From Jatrophihabitans sp. (GTDB lineage Bacteria > Actinomycetota > Actinomycetes > Mycobacteriales > Jatrophihabitantaceae), in assembly GCA_036389035.1 (NCBI GenBank), contig DASVQQ010000022.1, positions 62,001 through 126,000 on the forward strand: a DNA stretch of 64,000 bases, given 5' to 3'. A program made the position numbers and the translations under genes. Below the pieces are notes generated by a model. It did not search any database and had not been told where the DNA came from. It saw only the letters and a list, made by a program, of their open reading frames with translations. Of this stretch, positions 26,434 through 35,562 are shown in pieces; within the stretch, counting starts at the first letter, position 1, and every line of letters begins with the position of its first letter.

Positions 26434-28353
26434 TTAGAAGGCGTCCTCGGCAAGGTCCATGATCGCGTTGTCGGTGGCCTCGACCACCTTGCGCCGTGCC
26501 ACCAGCTCAGGCAGCACGGTGGTGGCGAAGAACCGGGCGACTGCCAGCTTGCCCTCGTAGAAGGACTTGTCCGAGGCGCTCAAGGCGCCCGAGGTGTCGC
26601 TGCCGTCCAGCTTGGCCAGGGCGACGGTGGCCTGCCGCAGCAGCAGCCAGCCGATCGCCAGGTCACCGCAGGACATCAGCAGCCGGGTGGTGTTCTGCCC
26701 GACCTTGTAGAGGTTGCGGATGTCGTCCTGGGCCGAGGTCAGTTGAGCGATCATCGCCGCGACCATCGTGCCCACCTCGGTCAGCGCCCGGCCGACGGCC
26801 TCGCGCTCGACCTTGAGCCGGCCCTCCTCGGCGATCGACTCCAGCAGCGCCTGGATCTCGGCCGACAGCGCGCTCAGGCCGACGCCCTTGTCACGCACGA
26901 TCTTGCGGAAGAAGAAGTCCTGACCCTGGATCGCGGTGGTGCCCTCGTACAGCGAGTCGATCTTGTTGTCCCGGATGTACTGCTCGAGCGGGTAGTCCTG
27001 CAGGTAACCCGAACCGCCGAACACCTGCAGCGCCTGGCCCAGCTGCTCGTACGAACGCTCCGAGCCGACACCCTTGACGATCGGCAGCAACAGGTCGTTG
27101 AGCCGCTCGTCGGTGCTGTCCTCCTGGCGGCCCGAGCGCTCCGGCCGGCCGCCGGTCCCGTCGGCCAACCCGCCGGCGGGCACCTGATCGCGTGAGGCGC
27201 CGGCCTGGTACTCGGCGACCTGGATCCGCTCCTGGACGCTGGCCGTGTAGAGCGCGAGCGCCCGCAGCCCCTCGGCGTAGGCCTTCTGCAGCATCAGCTG
27301 CCGGCGCACGTCCGGGTGGTGGATGATCGTGACCCGCGGGGCGGTCTTGTCGGTGGCCCGGGTCAGGTCCGCGGACTGGACCCGGGTCTTGGCGTAGTCC
27401 AGGGCGGCCAGGTAGCCGGCCGACAGCTCGGAGTAGGCCTTGGTGCCCACCATCATCCGGGCGTGCTCGATCACCTTGAACATCTGGGCGATGCCGTCGT
27501 GCACCTCGCCGAGCAGCCAGCCCTTGGCCGGCGTCCGCTCACCGAAGGTGACCTCGCAGGTGGTGGAGACCTTCAGCCCCATCTTGTGCTCGACGTTGGT
27601 GACCACCGCCCCGTTTCGGGCGCCCAGCTCGCCGGTGTCCCAGTCGAAGTCGTACTTCGGCACGATGAACAGCGACAGGCCCTTGGTGCCGGGTCCGGCG
27701 CCCTCCGGGCGGGCCAGCACGTAGTGAATGATGTTGTCGGCCATGTCGTGCTCGGCCGAGGTGATGAAGCGCTTGACGCCCTCGATGTGCCAGCTGCCGT
27801 CGTCCTGCCGGATGGCCTTGGAGCGGCCCGCGCCGACGTCGGAGCCGGCGTCCGGCTCAGTCAGCACCATGGTCGCGCCCCAGCGCTTGTCGATGATCAG
27901 CTGGCCGATCTTGCGCTGCTCGGGGGTGCCGACCTGGTCGATGATGTTGGCGAAGGCCGGGCCGCAGTTGAACATCCAGATGGCCGGGTTGGCGCCCAGC
28001 ACCAGTTCGGCGATCGACCAGACCAGTGACCGGGGAGCCAGGGTGCCGCCCAGCGAGGGCAGGGTCTCCAGCCGCCACCATTCGGCGTCCTGCCAGATGG
28101 CGTAGGACTTCTTGAACGACTCGGGCATCTTCACCGAGTTGGTCGCCGGGTCGAACACCGGCGGATTGCGGTCGGAGTCGATGTAGGACTCGGCCAGCGG
28201 CCCCTCGGCCAGGGTCCGGACCTCGTGGAGGATGCCGCGGGCGGTGTCTGCGTCAAGCTCGTCGAACGGCCCGACGCCCAGCCGGTCGCCGGTTCCGAGC
28301 ACCTCGAAGAGGTTGAACTCGATGTCGCGCAGATTGCTCTTGTAGTGGCCCAT
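26434..28353 (-). CDS. acyl-CoA dehydrogenase, FadE5-like
   Basis: A 639-residue flavoprotein oxidising acyl-CoA to enoyl-CoA. It begins with [19 protein letters not shown], the start typical of mycobacterial FadE5-type enzymes, and has the FAD/substrate segments [19 protein letters not shown] and [16 protein letters not shown]. The C-terminal domain contains [21 protein letters not shown] and [13 protein letters not shown]. An unusual hydrophilic insert of about 30 residues lies near residues 382-412. Electrons should pass to EtfAB and then to the EtfD-like protein found further along this window. Two palindromic boxes sit just upstream. Confidence 0.93.
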   Translation of the reverse strand: MGHYKSNLRDIEFNLFEVLGTGDRLGVGPFDELDADTARGILHEVRTLAEGPLAESYIDSDRNPPVFDPATNSVKMPESFKKSYAIWQDAEWWRLETLPSLGGTLAPRSLVWSIAELVLGANPAIWMFNCGPAFANIIDQVGTPEQRKIGQLIIDKRWGATMVLTEPDAGSDVGAGRSKAIRQDDGSWHIEGVKRFITSAEHDMADNIIHYVLARPEGAGPGTKGLSLFIVPKYDFDWDTGELGARNGAVVTNVEHKMGLKVSTTCEVTFGERTPAKGWLLGEVHDGIAQMFKVIEHARMMVGTKAYSELSAGYLAALDYAKTRVQSADLTRATDKTAPRVTIIHHPDVRRQLMLQKAYAEGLRALALYTASVQERIQVAEYQAGASRDQVPAGGLADGTGGRPERSGRQEDSTDERLNDLLLPIVKGVGSERSYEQLGQALQVFGGSGYLQDYPLEQYIRDNKIDSLYEGTTAIQGQDFFFRKIVRDKGVGLSALSAEIQALLESIAEEGRLKVEREAVGRALTEVGTMVAAMIAQLTSAQDDIRNLYKVGQNTTRLLMSCGDLAIGWLLLRQATVALAKLDGSDTSGALSASDKSFYEGKLAVARFFATTVLPELVARRKVVEATDNAIMDLAEDAF

Positions 28354-28371
28354 CGCGGTGGTTCTCCTTGT

Positions 28372-28408
28372 TACTGGTCAGTAGCGTCAAGAGTATTACT
28401 GGCGAGTA
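28372..28408 (-). promoter_or_regulatory. two palindromic boxes upstream of fadE
   Basis: TACTGGTCAGTA (28372-28383) and TACTGGCGAGTA (28397-28408) share TACTG and AGTA arms and lie 25 bases apart centre to centre, 18 bases before the acyl-CoA dehydrogenase start. The pattern suggests a TetR-type lipid-responsive repressor; no such regulator is adjacent. Confidence 0.6.
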
Positions 28409-28554
28409 GGTGTCGCAAGTGATTCGCGGTCGAACGCTGATACTCGCCCGATCTGCCAGTTTCGCCGTTGATGCCACCAGCCGCTTGCTCCGGCTTGCCA
28501 TGCGGCTGGGGGCGGGATGACTTCCCCGGGCAGAGCGGCGCTAGCCTCGATCAC

Positions 28555-29484
28555 ATGCGACTCTGCGTGTTCACCGAACCCCAGCAAGGCGGCACCTACG
28601 ATGACCTGCTGCAGGTGGCCCAGGCTGCCGAGTCGCTGGGATTCGACGGCTTCTTCCGCTCCGACCATTACCTGCGGATGGGCGAGGGGTCCGGCCTGCC
28701 CGGACCGACCGACGCCTGGACGACACTGGCCGGCCTGGCTCGCGAGACCAGCCGGCTGCGGCTGGGCACCCTGGTCAGTCCGGCCACCTTTCGCCAGCCC
28801 GGACCGCTGGCCATCACCGTCGCCCAGATCGATCAGATGAGCGGCGGCCGGGTGGAGCTGGGCTTCGGCGCCGGCTGGTTCGAGGCCGAGCACCGCGCCT
28901 ACGGCATCGCCTTCGGCGACGTCGAGACCCGCTACGACGTCTTCGCCGAGCAGTTGGCCATCATCGACGGCCTCTGGCAGACACCGGTCGGGCAGCGGTT
29001 TGACTTCGCCGGCAAGCACTACCAGGTGCAGGACTCGCCGGCACTGCCCAAGCCGGTGCAGCACCCCCGGCTGCCGATCATTCTCGGCGGGGCGGCGCGG
29101 AAGCGGTCGGCGGCGCTGGCCGCCGCCCACGCCGATGAGTACAACAGCGCCTTCCAGCCGGTCGCCGAGAGCGAGCAGGTCTTCGACCGGGTCCGGACGG
29201 CTGTGGCCGCGGCCGGCCGTGCTGCCGACTCGATGGCCTACTCGGTGGCCCAGGTCATCTGCGTGGGCCGCACCGACGCCGAGCTGCGGCAGCGGGCCCA
29301 CGTGCTGGGGCGTGAGCTGGACGAGCTGCGCGCCAACGGGCTGGCCGGCAGCCCCGGTGAGGTGGTCGACAAGCTCGGCGGGTTCGCCGGCGTCGGCGCC
29401 AGCCGGGCCTACCTGCAGCTGATGGACCTGAGCGACCTTGACCAGCTCGAGCTCATCGCCGCCGAGGTCGCTCCGCAGCTGTGA
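28555..29484 (+). CDS. LLM class, probably F420-dependent oxidoreductase
   Basis: Luciferase-like monooxygenase fold, 309 residues. The TIM-barrel landmarks are GFDGFFRSDHYLRMG, RLRLGTLVSPATFRQPGPLAI, QIDQMSGGRVELGFGAGWFEAEHRAYGI and LPIILGGAARKRSAALAA. Relatives in actinomycetes use coenzyme F420 rather than FMN; the cofactor is inferred. The ATG used fits the conserved start and has TAGCCT seven bases upstream, so the transcript is probably leaderless. The substrate is unknown. Confidence 0.88.
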   Translation: MRLCVFTEPQQGGTYDDLLQVAQAAESLGFDGFFRSDHYLRMGEGSGLPGPTDAWTTLAGLARETSRLRLGTLVSPATFRQPGPLAITVAQIDQMSGGRVELGFGAGWFEAEHRAYGIAFGDVETRYDVFAEQLAIIDGLWQTPVGQRFDFAGKHYQVQDSPALPKPVQHPRLPIILGGAARKRSAALAAAHADEYNSAFQPVAESEQVFDRVRTAVAAAGRAADSMAYSVAQVICVGRTDAELRQRAHVLGRELDELRANGLAGSPGEVVDKLGGFAGVGASRAYLQLMDLSDLDQLELIAAEVAPQL

Positions 29485-29699
29485 GGGTCGCGCCGCAGCT
29501 GTAGCAGCGGTGGCCGGGGCGCCGCCCACGGTGATCGCGTCGTGATCGCTCGCGGACTTCGAGCGCTCGTCGATGGGGAGTCAGATAACCGGGTCAACAA
29601 ACGCGCGCGGAATCATGAAAACACCGACCGCCCCGCTAGATGTCTGTTATTTTCTCAGGGCAAAGTGGTTCCCTCGGAGCAGAATCGAGTGATTTGTAG

Positions 29700-30017
29700 A
29701 TGGCTAACAATCGTGTTCGAGTGGCAGTCAGCGCGGCGGGTCTTGTCGCCGGCGGCATCGTCGCCATGGCTGGCGCCGCACCCGCGGCGGCGTTGCCGAC
29801 CGGCTGCTCTATCGCGGACTACACGTATTCGGCCTCGGCCTCGTGTAGCAGCGGCAGCGGGCAGTTCCGGATCGTTACGACCTGCGAGTCTCCCCAAGGC
29901 TCGCGGGGTACTTATTACGGTGCCTGGGTCGGGGCGGGCTATACGTCGGTCGTCAACTGCCCGATCACTAGTGGTCAGCAGTGGTACTCAATTTCGTCTT
30001 ACATCGCAAAGCGTTGA
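29700..30017 (+). CDS. small secreted Cys-containing protein
   Basis: A 105-residue preprotein: a Sec signal peptide (VAVSAAGLVAGGIVAMAGAAPAAA) and a mature part of about 73 residues with four cysteines (GCSIADY, ASCSS, TTCES, VNCP), probably two disulfides. The pattern SGSGQFRIVTTC followed by YYGAWVGAGYTSVVNC resembles small extracellular actinobacterial proteins of unknown function. The upstream 200 bases are AT-richer than the window. The ribosome site is poor (GGAGC about 25 bases away). A strong terminator follows. Confidence 0.72.
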   Translation: MANNRVRVAVSAAGLVAGGIVAMAGAAPAAALPTGCSIADYTYSASASCSSGSGQFRIVTTCESPQGSRGTYYGAWVGAGYTSVVNCPITSGQQWYSISSYIAKR

Positions 30018-30103
30018 GCCGTTCGGTATAGCTTGGCGCCCCAAGCACGCTGGCACTGACGACTAGCTCACCCATTCCCCAGTTGCCTCGTGCGGCTGGA
30101 GGG

Positions 30104-30127
30104 GAGGCCCCGCTTCGGCGGGGCCTC
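30104..30127 (+). terminator. intrinsic terminator with UUCG loop
   Basis: GAGGCCCCGC and GCGGGGCCTC form a perfect 10-bp stem with a TTCG tetraloop, followed by TGCTTTT, the best U-tract in the window. It serves the secreted protein gene and may also stop serA transcription from the other strand. Confidence 0.92.
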
Positions 30128-30179
30128 TGCTTTTGTCAGGTCACCACGTGCTCGGCGGTGCCAGGTACGGGCCCTCTGC

Positions 30180-31391
30180 TCACACCAGGACGCGGAGCCT
30201 GATCGTCTCGGGCATCGCCCGGATCTGGTTCACGATGGCCTGGGTGGTGCCGCTGGCGCTGTCGGTGACCAGGTAGCCGACGTCGCCGCGGGTGCCCAGC
30301 AGCTGGGCCTCGATGTTCACCTCGTGCTCGGCCAGGATGCCGTTGACCCGCGCCAGCACACCCGGCACGTTGCGGTGCAGGTGCACCAGCCGCAGGGTGC
30401 CCTGGCGGCGGGGCAGTCCCAGGCCGGGCAGGTTCACCGACAGCGCGGTGGAGCCCTCGGTGACCAGGTCCAGGAACTTCATGGCGACGAACTGGCCGAT
30501 GTCCTGCTGGGCCTCTTCGGTGGAGCCGCCGATGTGCGGCGTCAGGATCACGTTCGGCAGCCCGCGCAGCTCGGAGACGAACTCATCGCCGCGGCCCTTG
30601 GGCTCGACCGGGAAGACGTCCACCGCCGCACCTGCGATGTGGCCGCTCTCGATGGCCTTGCGCAGGGCCGCGTAGTCGACTACGAAGCCACGGGACAGGT
30701 TGAGAAAGAGGCTGCCCTCGCGCATGGCGGCGAACTCCGCCGCGCCGAAGATGTGCTTGTTCTCCGGCCGCCCGTCGACGTGCAGGGTGACGACGTCGGA
30801 GTCGTGCAGCAGCTCCTTGAGGCTGTTGCTGCGGTGGGCGTTGCCCAGCGCGAGCCGGTCGGCGGTGTCATAGAACAGCACCCGCATGCCCAGGTTCTCG
30901 GCCAGCACGGACAGCTGGGTGCCGATGTTGCCGTAGCCGATGATGCCCAGGGTGCGGCCGCGGACCTCGTGCGCGCCGTCGGCGGACTTGTCCCAGACGC
31001 CGGCATGCATCAGCTCGTTCTTCTCGGTCAACCGGCGGGTCAGGGCGATCAGCTCGGCGATCGCCAGCTCGACCACGCTGCGGGTGTTGGAGAACGGGGC
31101 GTTGAACACTGTCACGCCGTGCTCGGTGGCCGACAGCAGGTCGATCTGGTTGGTGCCGATGCAGAAGGCGCCGATGGCCAGCAGGCCCGGGGCCGCGCTG
31201 AGCACCTTGTCGGTGATCTGGGTCTTGGACCGGATGCCGAGCAGGTGCACCCCGTCGAGGGCCTCGATCAGCTCGGCCTCGTCCAGCGCCCGGTCCAGGC
31301 TGGTCACCTCGAAGCCGGCCGACTGCAGCCGCTCGGCGGCCTCGGGATGGATCTGCTCGAGCAGCAGTACGCGAAGGGGGCTGGCGTGCAC
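30180..31391 (-). CDS. serA: D-3-phosphoglycerate dehydrogenase
   Basis: Oxidises 3-phosphoglycerate to 3-phosphohydroxypyruvate with NAD+, the first step of serine synthesis. The 403-residue length and layout match the short E. coli-type enzyme: an NAD-binding fold with LGIIGYGNIGTQLSVLAE, the catalytic LTPHIGGSTEEAQ (His286), and a C-terminal ACT domain for feedback control (RQGTLRLVHLHRNVPGVLARVNGILAEHEVNIEAQ). The longer mycobacterial type with an intervening domain is not what is seen here. The GTG start follows AGGTGAG. Confidence 0.92.
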   Translation of the reverse strand: MHASPLRVLLLEQIHPEAAERLQSAGFEVTSLDRALDEAELIEALDGVHLLGIRSKTQITDKVLSAAPGLLAIGAFCIGTNQIDLLSATEHGVTVFNAPFSNTRSVVELAIAELIALTRRLTEKNELMHAGVWDKSADGAHEVRGRTLGIIGYGNIGTQLSVLAENLGMRVLFYDTADRLALGNAHRSNSLKELLHDSDVVTLHVDGRPENKHIFGAAEFAAMREGSLFLNLSRGFVVDYAALRKAIESGHIAGAAVDVFPVEPKGRGDEFVSELRGLPNVILTPHIGGSTEEAQQDIGQFVAMKFLDLVTEGSTALSVNLPGLGLPRRQGTLRLVHLHRNVPGVLARVNGILAEHEVNIEAQLLGTRGDVGYLVTDSASGTTQAIVNQIRAMPETIRLRVLV

Positions 31392-31678
31392 TTCTCACCT
31401 CTTGGGAACCGCCCCTGGCCGGCAGCGGGCAGGGAGCCGCACGGCAGGGGCCTGGCCTCTCGCGGGGGCCGTTGACGAGCGTTGACGGGGGCTGGACGGC
31501 AGTGTCGGGCAGTGCTGCGAGCGACGTTGCTCGCCAAGGTGCTGAGTCTAGTCGCCGCCGGCAAGGGCTTCCGGAATCACGCTGTCGGCCGAAGGCCGGG
31601 CGCTGAGCGCCGCGGGATGGATATGGTGAGAGCTAGCCGGCGCCGCGCAACCCGCTGACGGCGCCGAGCGGGGCCCGA

Positions 31679-32167
31679 ATGAGGGACATGACAACGACAC
31701 GCTGGCTCAACGCCGACGAGCAGGTCGCCTGGCGATCTTTCGTGGACGGCTTCCGCGCGCTGATCGACGTCCTGGACCGGCAGCTGCAGGCCGACAACAA
31801 CCTGCCGCACACCTATTTCGAAGTCCTGATCCCGCTCTCGGAAGCCGAGGACCGGACGTTGCGGATGAGCGAGCTCGCCGAGGCCGCCCGCTCCTCGCGC
31901 AGCCGGTTGTCACATGCGGTCGCCCGGCTGGAGGAGCGCGGCTGGGTGCGCCGGCTGAACTGCCCGACCGACCGCCGCGGCCAGCTGGCCCAGCTCACCG
32001 ACGAGGGCTTCGCCGCCGTGGAAGCCGCCGCCCCCGGCCACGTCGAGGCGGTCCGCAAGTACCTCATCGACCGGCTCAGCCCCGAGCAGCTCAAGGTGAT
32101 GGGTGAGATCGGCGAGCTGCTGCTGGCCAGCACCAGCGAGAGCGATCTGCCGCCCAGGCCCGGTTAG
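31679..32167 (+). CDS. MarR family transcriptional regulator
   Basis: A winged-helix regulator of 162 residues. The recognition region MSELAEAARSSRSRLSHAVARLEERGWVRRLNCPTDRRGQ is a textbook MarR helix-turn-helix plus wing. A second ATG three codons later is equally possible; GAGGGA is too close to it to decide. It stands alone, and its target genes and ligand are unknown. Divergent serA lies 288 bases away. Confidence 0.88.
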   Translation: MRDMTTTRWLNADEQVAWRSFVDGFRALIDVLDRQLQADNNLPHTYFEVLIPLSEAEDRTLRMSELAEAARSSRSRLSHAVARLEERGWVRRLNCPTDRRGQLAQLTDEGFAAVEAAAPGHVEAVRKYLIDRLSPEQLKVMGEIGELLLASTSESDLPPRPG

Positions 32168-32302
32168 ATCGGCCCGGATGAGATAGGGCTCGGTTGAGAT
32201 CGACCGGGTGAGGTAGGCGCGGTTGAGACAGGCCACGCGACACGATCACGCAGTATCGGTCAATCTCAGGCCTGGGCTAGAGAACCGGATACGGTCCAAG
32301 CC

Positions 32303-33517
32303 ATGGATCCGGTGCGCAATCCCTATGCCCCCGGCGCGGGGCAGCGGCCGCCCGAACTGGCCGGCCGGGACGCCGAACTGCTCGCCTTCGACGTGGTGCT
32401 GGAACGGGTAGCTAATGGCCGGGCGGAGCGTTCCATCGTGCTGACCGGCCTGCGTGGCGTGGGCAAGACCGTCCTGCTCAACGCCCTGCGCTCAGCCGCC
32501 GTGCGGGCCGGCTGGGGCACCGGAAAGCTCGAGGCCCGGCCGGAGCAGTCGCTGCGCCGGCCGCTGGCCGCGGCCCTGCACGTGGCGATCCGCGAACTCG
32601 GCGGGGCGCATCCGGGCGCCGCCGAGCACGTCCTGGGGGTGCTGCGGTCCTTCGCGCAGAAGGACTCGCCCGGCGCCAAGCTGCGCGAGCGCTGGCAGCC
32701 CGGCATCGAGGCGGTCGCCGTGCCCGGCCGGGCGGACTCCGGTGACATCGAGATCGACCTCGTCGAGTTGTTCGGCGACGTCGCGGGACTGGCCGCTGAC
32801 GCCGGCCGGGGTATCGCGATCTTCATCGACGAGATGCAGGACCTGGCCCCCGACGACGTCTCCGCGCTGTGCGCGGCCTGCCACGAGCTGAGCCAGAACG
32901 GGCTGCCGCTGGTGGTAGTCGGCGCCGGCCTGCCGCACCTGCCGGCGGTGCTGTCGGCGAGCAAGTCCTACAGCGAGCGGCTGTTCCGCTATGCCCGCAT
33001 CGACCGGCTGGACCGCGCCGCGGCCGACCGGGCGCTGCGATCACCGGCCCGCGACGAGGGCGCGGACTTCACCGCCGAGGGCCTGGCCGCCATGTATGAG
33101 ATCACCGCCGGCTACCCGTACTTCATCCAGGCCTACGGAAAGGCGGTGTGGGACATCGCGCCGACCTCGCCGATCACCGCCGCCGACGTCCGGGTCGCCG
33201 CGCCCGAAGCCGAGGCCGAGTTGGCGGTGGGCTTCTTCGGATCCCGGTTGGAGCGGGCCACGCCGGCCGAGCGGGAGTACCTGCACGGCATGGCGGCCAC
33301 CGCCTCGGCCGAGCAGGGCGCCGTCGCGCTGCCCGCCGAGCCCGAGTCGGTGCCGACCGCGGCGGTCGCCCAGTACCTCGGCCGCAAACCGCAGTCGCTG
33401 TCCCCGGCCCGGGACGCGCTGCTGAAGAAGGGGCTGATCTACTCCGGTGGCCGCGGCCAGATCGCCTTCACAGTGCCGCATTTCGGGCGTTACCTGCGCG
33501 CCCAGCACATCGACTGA
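32303..33517 (+). CDS. stand-alone AAA/STAND-like ATP-binding protein
   Basis: A 404-residue P-loop ATPase of the archaeal-ATPase/Orc-like type. Walker A is GLRGVGKT (49-56), Walker B is IAIFIDEMQDL, and a sensor region (LPLVVVGAGLPHLP) and a winged-helix-like C-terminus (AAVAQYLGRKPQSLSPARDALLKKGLI) follow. Such proteins are widespread singletons in actinomycetes and have no agreed function. It has no Shine-Dalgarno; TACGGT lies seven bases before the ATG. The winged helix suggests DNA binding. Confidence 0.82.
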   Translation: MDPVRNPYAPGAGQRPPELAGRDAELLAFDVVLERVANGRAERSIVLTGLRGVGKTVLLNALRSAAVRAGWGTGKLEARPEQSLRRPLAAALHVAIRELGGAHPGAAEHVLGVLRSFAQKDSPGAKLRERWQPGIEAVAVPGRADSGDIEIDLVELFGDVAGLAADAGRGIAIFIDEMQDLAPDDVSALCAACHELSQNGLPLVVVGAGLPHLPAVLSASKSYSERLFRYARIDRLDRAAADRALRSPARDEGADFTAEGLAAMYEITAGYPYFIQAYGKAVWDIAPTSPITAADVRVAAPEAEAELAVGFFGSRLERATPAEREYLHGMAATASAEQGAVALPAEPESVPTAAVAQYLGRKPQSLSPARDALLKKGLIYSGGRGQIAFTVPHFGRYLRAQHID

Positions 33518-33582
33518 GCCACCGCGCGCGCTTGCGTTCTCTATCGGTGTATAGGGATCGCTAAGGCCATCTTCGAAAAACG

Positions 33583-33606
33583 CTAGTCAGTCCTAGTCAT
33601 CGCTAG
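33583..33606. promoter_or_regulatory. three CTAG tetramers at 10-bp spacing
   Basis: CTAG occurs at 33583, 33593 and 33603, each in a C/T-rich context, on the same helical face. CTAG is rare in high-GC bacterial DNA, so the periodic trio upstream of a small membrane protein gene may be a binding site. Confidence 0.35.
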
Positions 33607-33706
33607 CCCAGTCGCTGACGCCGGGAGCGTGGTCGCTGGCGGGTTACGCCTCGGTTGCAGTTCGAACTCGGAGCTTCTGTACAGCGGTCAGCGGGCCGAA
33701 CCTGGG

Positions 33707-33979
33707 ATGGTGACACTCAGTGCTGTCCCGTGGCGAACTCGTCGCGCGCCCCAAGCGGGCGCGGCGGTCAGCCCGGCCGAGGCACCGGCCACCGAGCCTG
33801 ATCAGGCAGGCGCCTCGGCGCGGGAACAGCGCCGCTTCGCCCGCGCCGACCGCGCCGGCACCGCCGCGGCGGCTAACGATCGCTTTCTGGACGTGGTCGT
33901 GATCGTGTCCGTCGTGGTCTTCGTGGTGCTGGTCATGGGATTCGGCATGCTCGTCCTGCAGAACGCCCTGCAGAGCTGA
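33707..33979 (+). CDS. small single-pass membrane protein (hypothetical)
   Basis: About 90 residues from the ATG chosen here: a polar, charged N-terminal half rich in Ala, Arg and Glu, then one strong membrane helix (VVVIVSVVVFVVLVMGFGML) and a short tail. An earlier start is open but composition favours this one. There is no recognisable family. It precedes the GPDPase-like membrane gene by about 110 bases on the same strand. Coding status rests mainly on the hydrophobic helix. Confidence 0.5.
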   Translation: MVTLSAVPWRTRRAPQAGAAVSPAEAPATEPDQAGASAREQRRFARADRAGTAAAANDRFLDVVVIVSVVVFVVLVMGFGMLVLQNALQS

Positions 33980-34089
33980 CTCGCGCGGTCGCTCCACCAG
34001 GGCCGGCACAGTCACCTTCGAGCCTCTGCCAGGATGGCGGCTGCCAGCTTTGCCCGCGGTAGCCCTACCGCCGAACGAGGTGAGACTTC

Positions 34090-35061
34090 GTGGTTCAGCC
34101 GCCTTACGGTGGAGTTCAACCGCCTTACGGCGGGATCCCGCCGGTCAGTCCGTACTACCGCGCGATGGCTCCCAAGCCCGGCTGCATTCCGCTGCGCCCG
34201 CTGGACGTCGGCGAGATCCTCACCGGCGCCCTGGACGCGATCAGGCGCAACGCCCGCATCGTGCTCGGGCTGTCGGCGGCCGCCGCGGTGATCCAGGCGG
34301 TGATCGCGCTGATCGTCCAGCGCTATGCCAACCTGGAGGGCGGCCGGGCGATCGACCAGAGCGACCCGGCCAATCCGCAGGTGTACTGGGGCCAGCTCGC
34401 CAAGGTGCTGGGCAACACCCTGGGGTTGTCGCTGCTAGGCAGCATCTTCGCCGCCGTGCTGACCGGGATGATCGTGGTGGTGGTGACCGAGGACGTGGTA
34501 GGCCGGCGGGCCGGCCTGGAGCTGGTGTGGTCGAAGGTGCGCTCCAGGATCTGGCGCTTGATCCTGCTGTCGCTGCTGGTGGGCGTGCTGTCGGCCGTGG
34601 GCCTGGTGCTGTGCCTGGCCCCCGGAATCTGGCTGTGGGGCATCTGGGCGGTCGCGGTGCCGGCGCTGATCATCGAGAACCGCGGCATCGGGCAGGCGCT
34701 GCGGCGGTCCCAGAACCTGGTTCGCGGCACGTTCTGGCGGGTCTGGGGGATCCGGGCGCTCGGCTTCGGCATCACCCTGGCGCTGGGCGGCGTGGTGAGC
34801 GCGGTGGTGGGCGCCATCGCCGGTGCGGTCACCGGCGACCAACCGGCCAGCCTGCTGGGAACCGGCGCGGGCTCGCTGTCGTGGGCCTACCTGCTGATCT
34901 CCGCGGTCGGCACCGCGCTGGTGGTGGCCCTCACCGCGCCGTTCCAGGCCAGCCTCGACTCGCTGCTCTACGTGGACCTGCGGATGCGCAAGGAGCAGCT
35001 GGCGCTGGACTTGCAGCAGGCCGCCGCCGTCCGGCAGCCGCCGCCGGCCCGGTACTCCTAG
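34090..35061 (+). CDS. polytopic membrane protein, glycerophosphodiesterase membrane-domain-like
   Basis: A 323-residue integral membrane protein with a Pro/Tyr/Gly-rich N-terminus (two PPYGG repeats), the conserved IPLRPLDVGEILTGALDAIRRN start and about six membrane helices with amphipathic connectors. It resembles the membrane domain found on some glycerophosphoryl diester phosphodiesterases, but has no phosphodiesterase domain. The GTG start has GAGGTGAG at good spacing. Function unknown. Confidence 0.75.
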   Translation: MVQPPYGGVQPPYGGIPPVSPYYRAMAPKPGCIPLRPLDVGEILTGALDAIRRNARIVLGLSAAAAVIQAVIALIVQRYANLEGGRAIDQSDPANPQVYWGQLAKVLGNTLGLSLLGSIFAAVLTGMIVVVVTEDVVGRRAGLELVWSKVRSRIWRLILLSLLVGVLSAVGLVLCLAPGIWLWGIWAVAVPALIIENRGIGQALRRSQNLVRGTFWRVWGIRALGFGITLALGGVVSAVVGAIAGAVTGDQPASLLGTGAGSLSWAYLLISAVGTALVVALTAPFQASLDSLLYVDLRMRKEQLALDLQQAAAVRQPPPARYS

Positions 35062-35132
35062 CCAGGCGCCTCGGCCCGTCAGCCGGGCACCCGGGGCACC
35101 GGTGTGACATCGGCTGGCAGCACCGTGTCCGG

Positions 35133-35162
35133 TTGACGCGGGACCAACTCGAACGTTAGCGT
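35133..35162 (+). promoter_or_regulatory. promoter of cbtBA transcript
   Basis: TTGACG (35133-35138), 18 bases, TAGCGT (35157-35162), placed so that transcription starts at the head of the cobalamin riboswitch. Confidence 0.5.
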
Positions 35163-35275
35163 CCGCGATGCGTGATGGCGTGCGGAAGCCGGTGAGATCC
35201 CGGCACGGTCGCGCCACTGTGAGTCGGTCATCCAAGGGTGGCCGGCGAGTCAGGATGCTTCGCCATCGCGACGCC
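35158..35275 (+). promoter_or_regulatory. cobalamin (B12) riboswitch
   Basis: The conserved core GGAAGCCGGTGAGATCCCGG, CACGGTCGCGCCACTGTGA lies at 35183-35222. The B12-box-like GCGAGTCAGGATGCTTCGCC follows at about 35245-35264. A GAAGGAGG ribosome site of cbtB follows within 45 bases, so adenosylcobalamin binding probably blocks translation. The class is clear; exact ends are approximate. Confidence 0.93.
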
Positions 35276-35315
35276 CCAACGACAAGGGACGCAGAATCCC
35301 TGAAGGAGGCACCAC

Positions 35316-35537
35316 ATGAGCAGCACTTCCACCTCGCCCACCGCCACCGCCGCCACCCCGGTCGTCGTACCGGCCACCGTGGCCGCGCTGTGGCTGGTCG
35401 GCGCCTTCTTCCTGGCGTTGGCGATGTACCTCCTGATCGGCGTCGATCAGGGCGCGGTCTCGGTGTTCGGCCAGAACAGCTACATCCACGAGTTCGTGCA
35501 CGACAGCCGCCACCTGCTCGGGTTCCCCTGCCACTGA
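35316..35537 (+). CDS. cbtB: CbtB, cobalt transporter small subunit
   Basis: A 73-residue membrane protein with one central helix (VAALWLVGAFFLALAMYLLIG) and the diagnostic His-rich C-terminus HEFVHDSRHLLGFPCH, thought to bind cobalt. With CbtA it forms a cobalt uptake system that is under B12 riboswitch control in many bacteria. The cobalamin riboswitch immediately upstream and the neighbouring cbtA confirm the assignment. Confidence 0.95.
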   Translation: MSSTSTSPTATAATPVVVPATVAALWLVGAFFLALAMYLLIGVDQGAVSVFGQNSYIHEFVHDSRHLLGFPCH

Positions 35538-35562
35538 CCACCTCGGTCGCGGACAACTCGAC

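Noticed and set aside
34050..35159. 369-codon plus frame overlapping the GPDPase-like membrane protein
   Set aside because: It is an Arg/Gly-rich shadow frame; the 34090 frame has a ribosome site and membrane helices.
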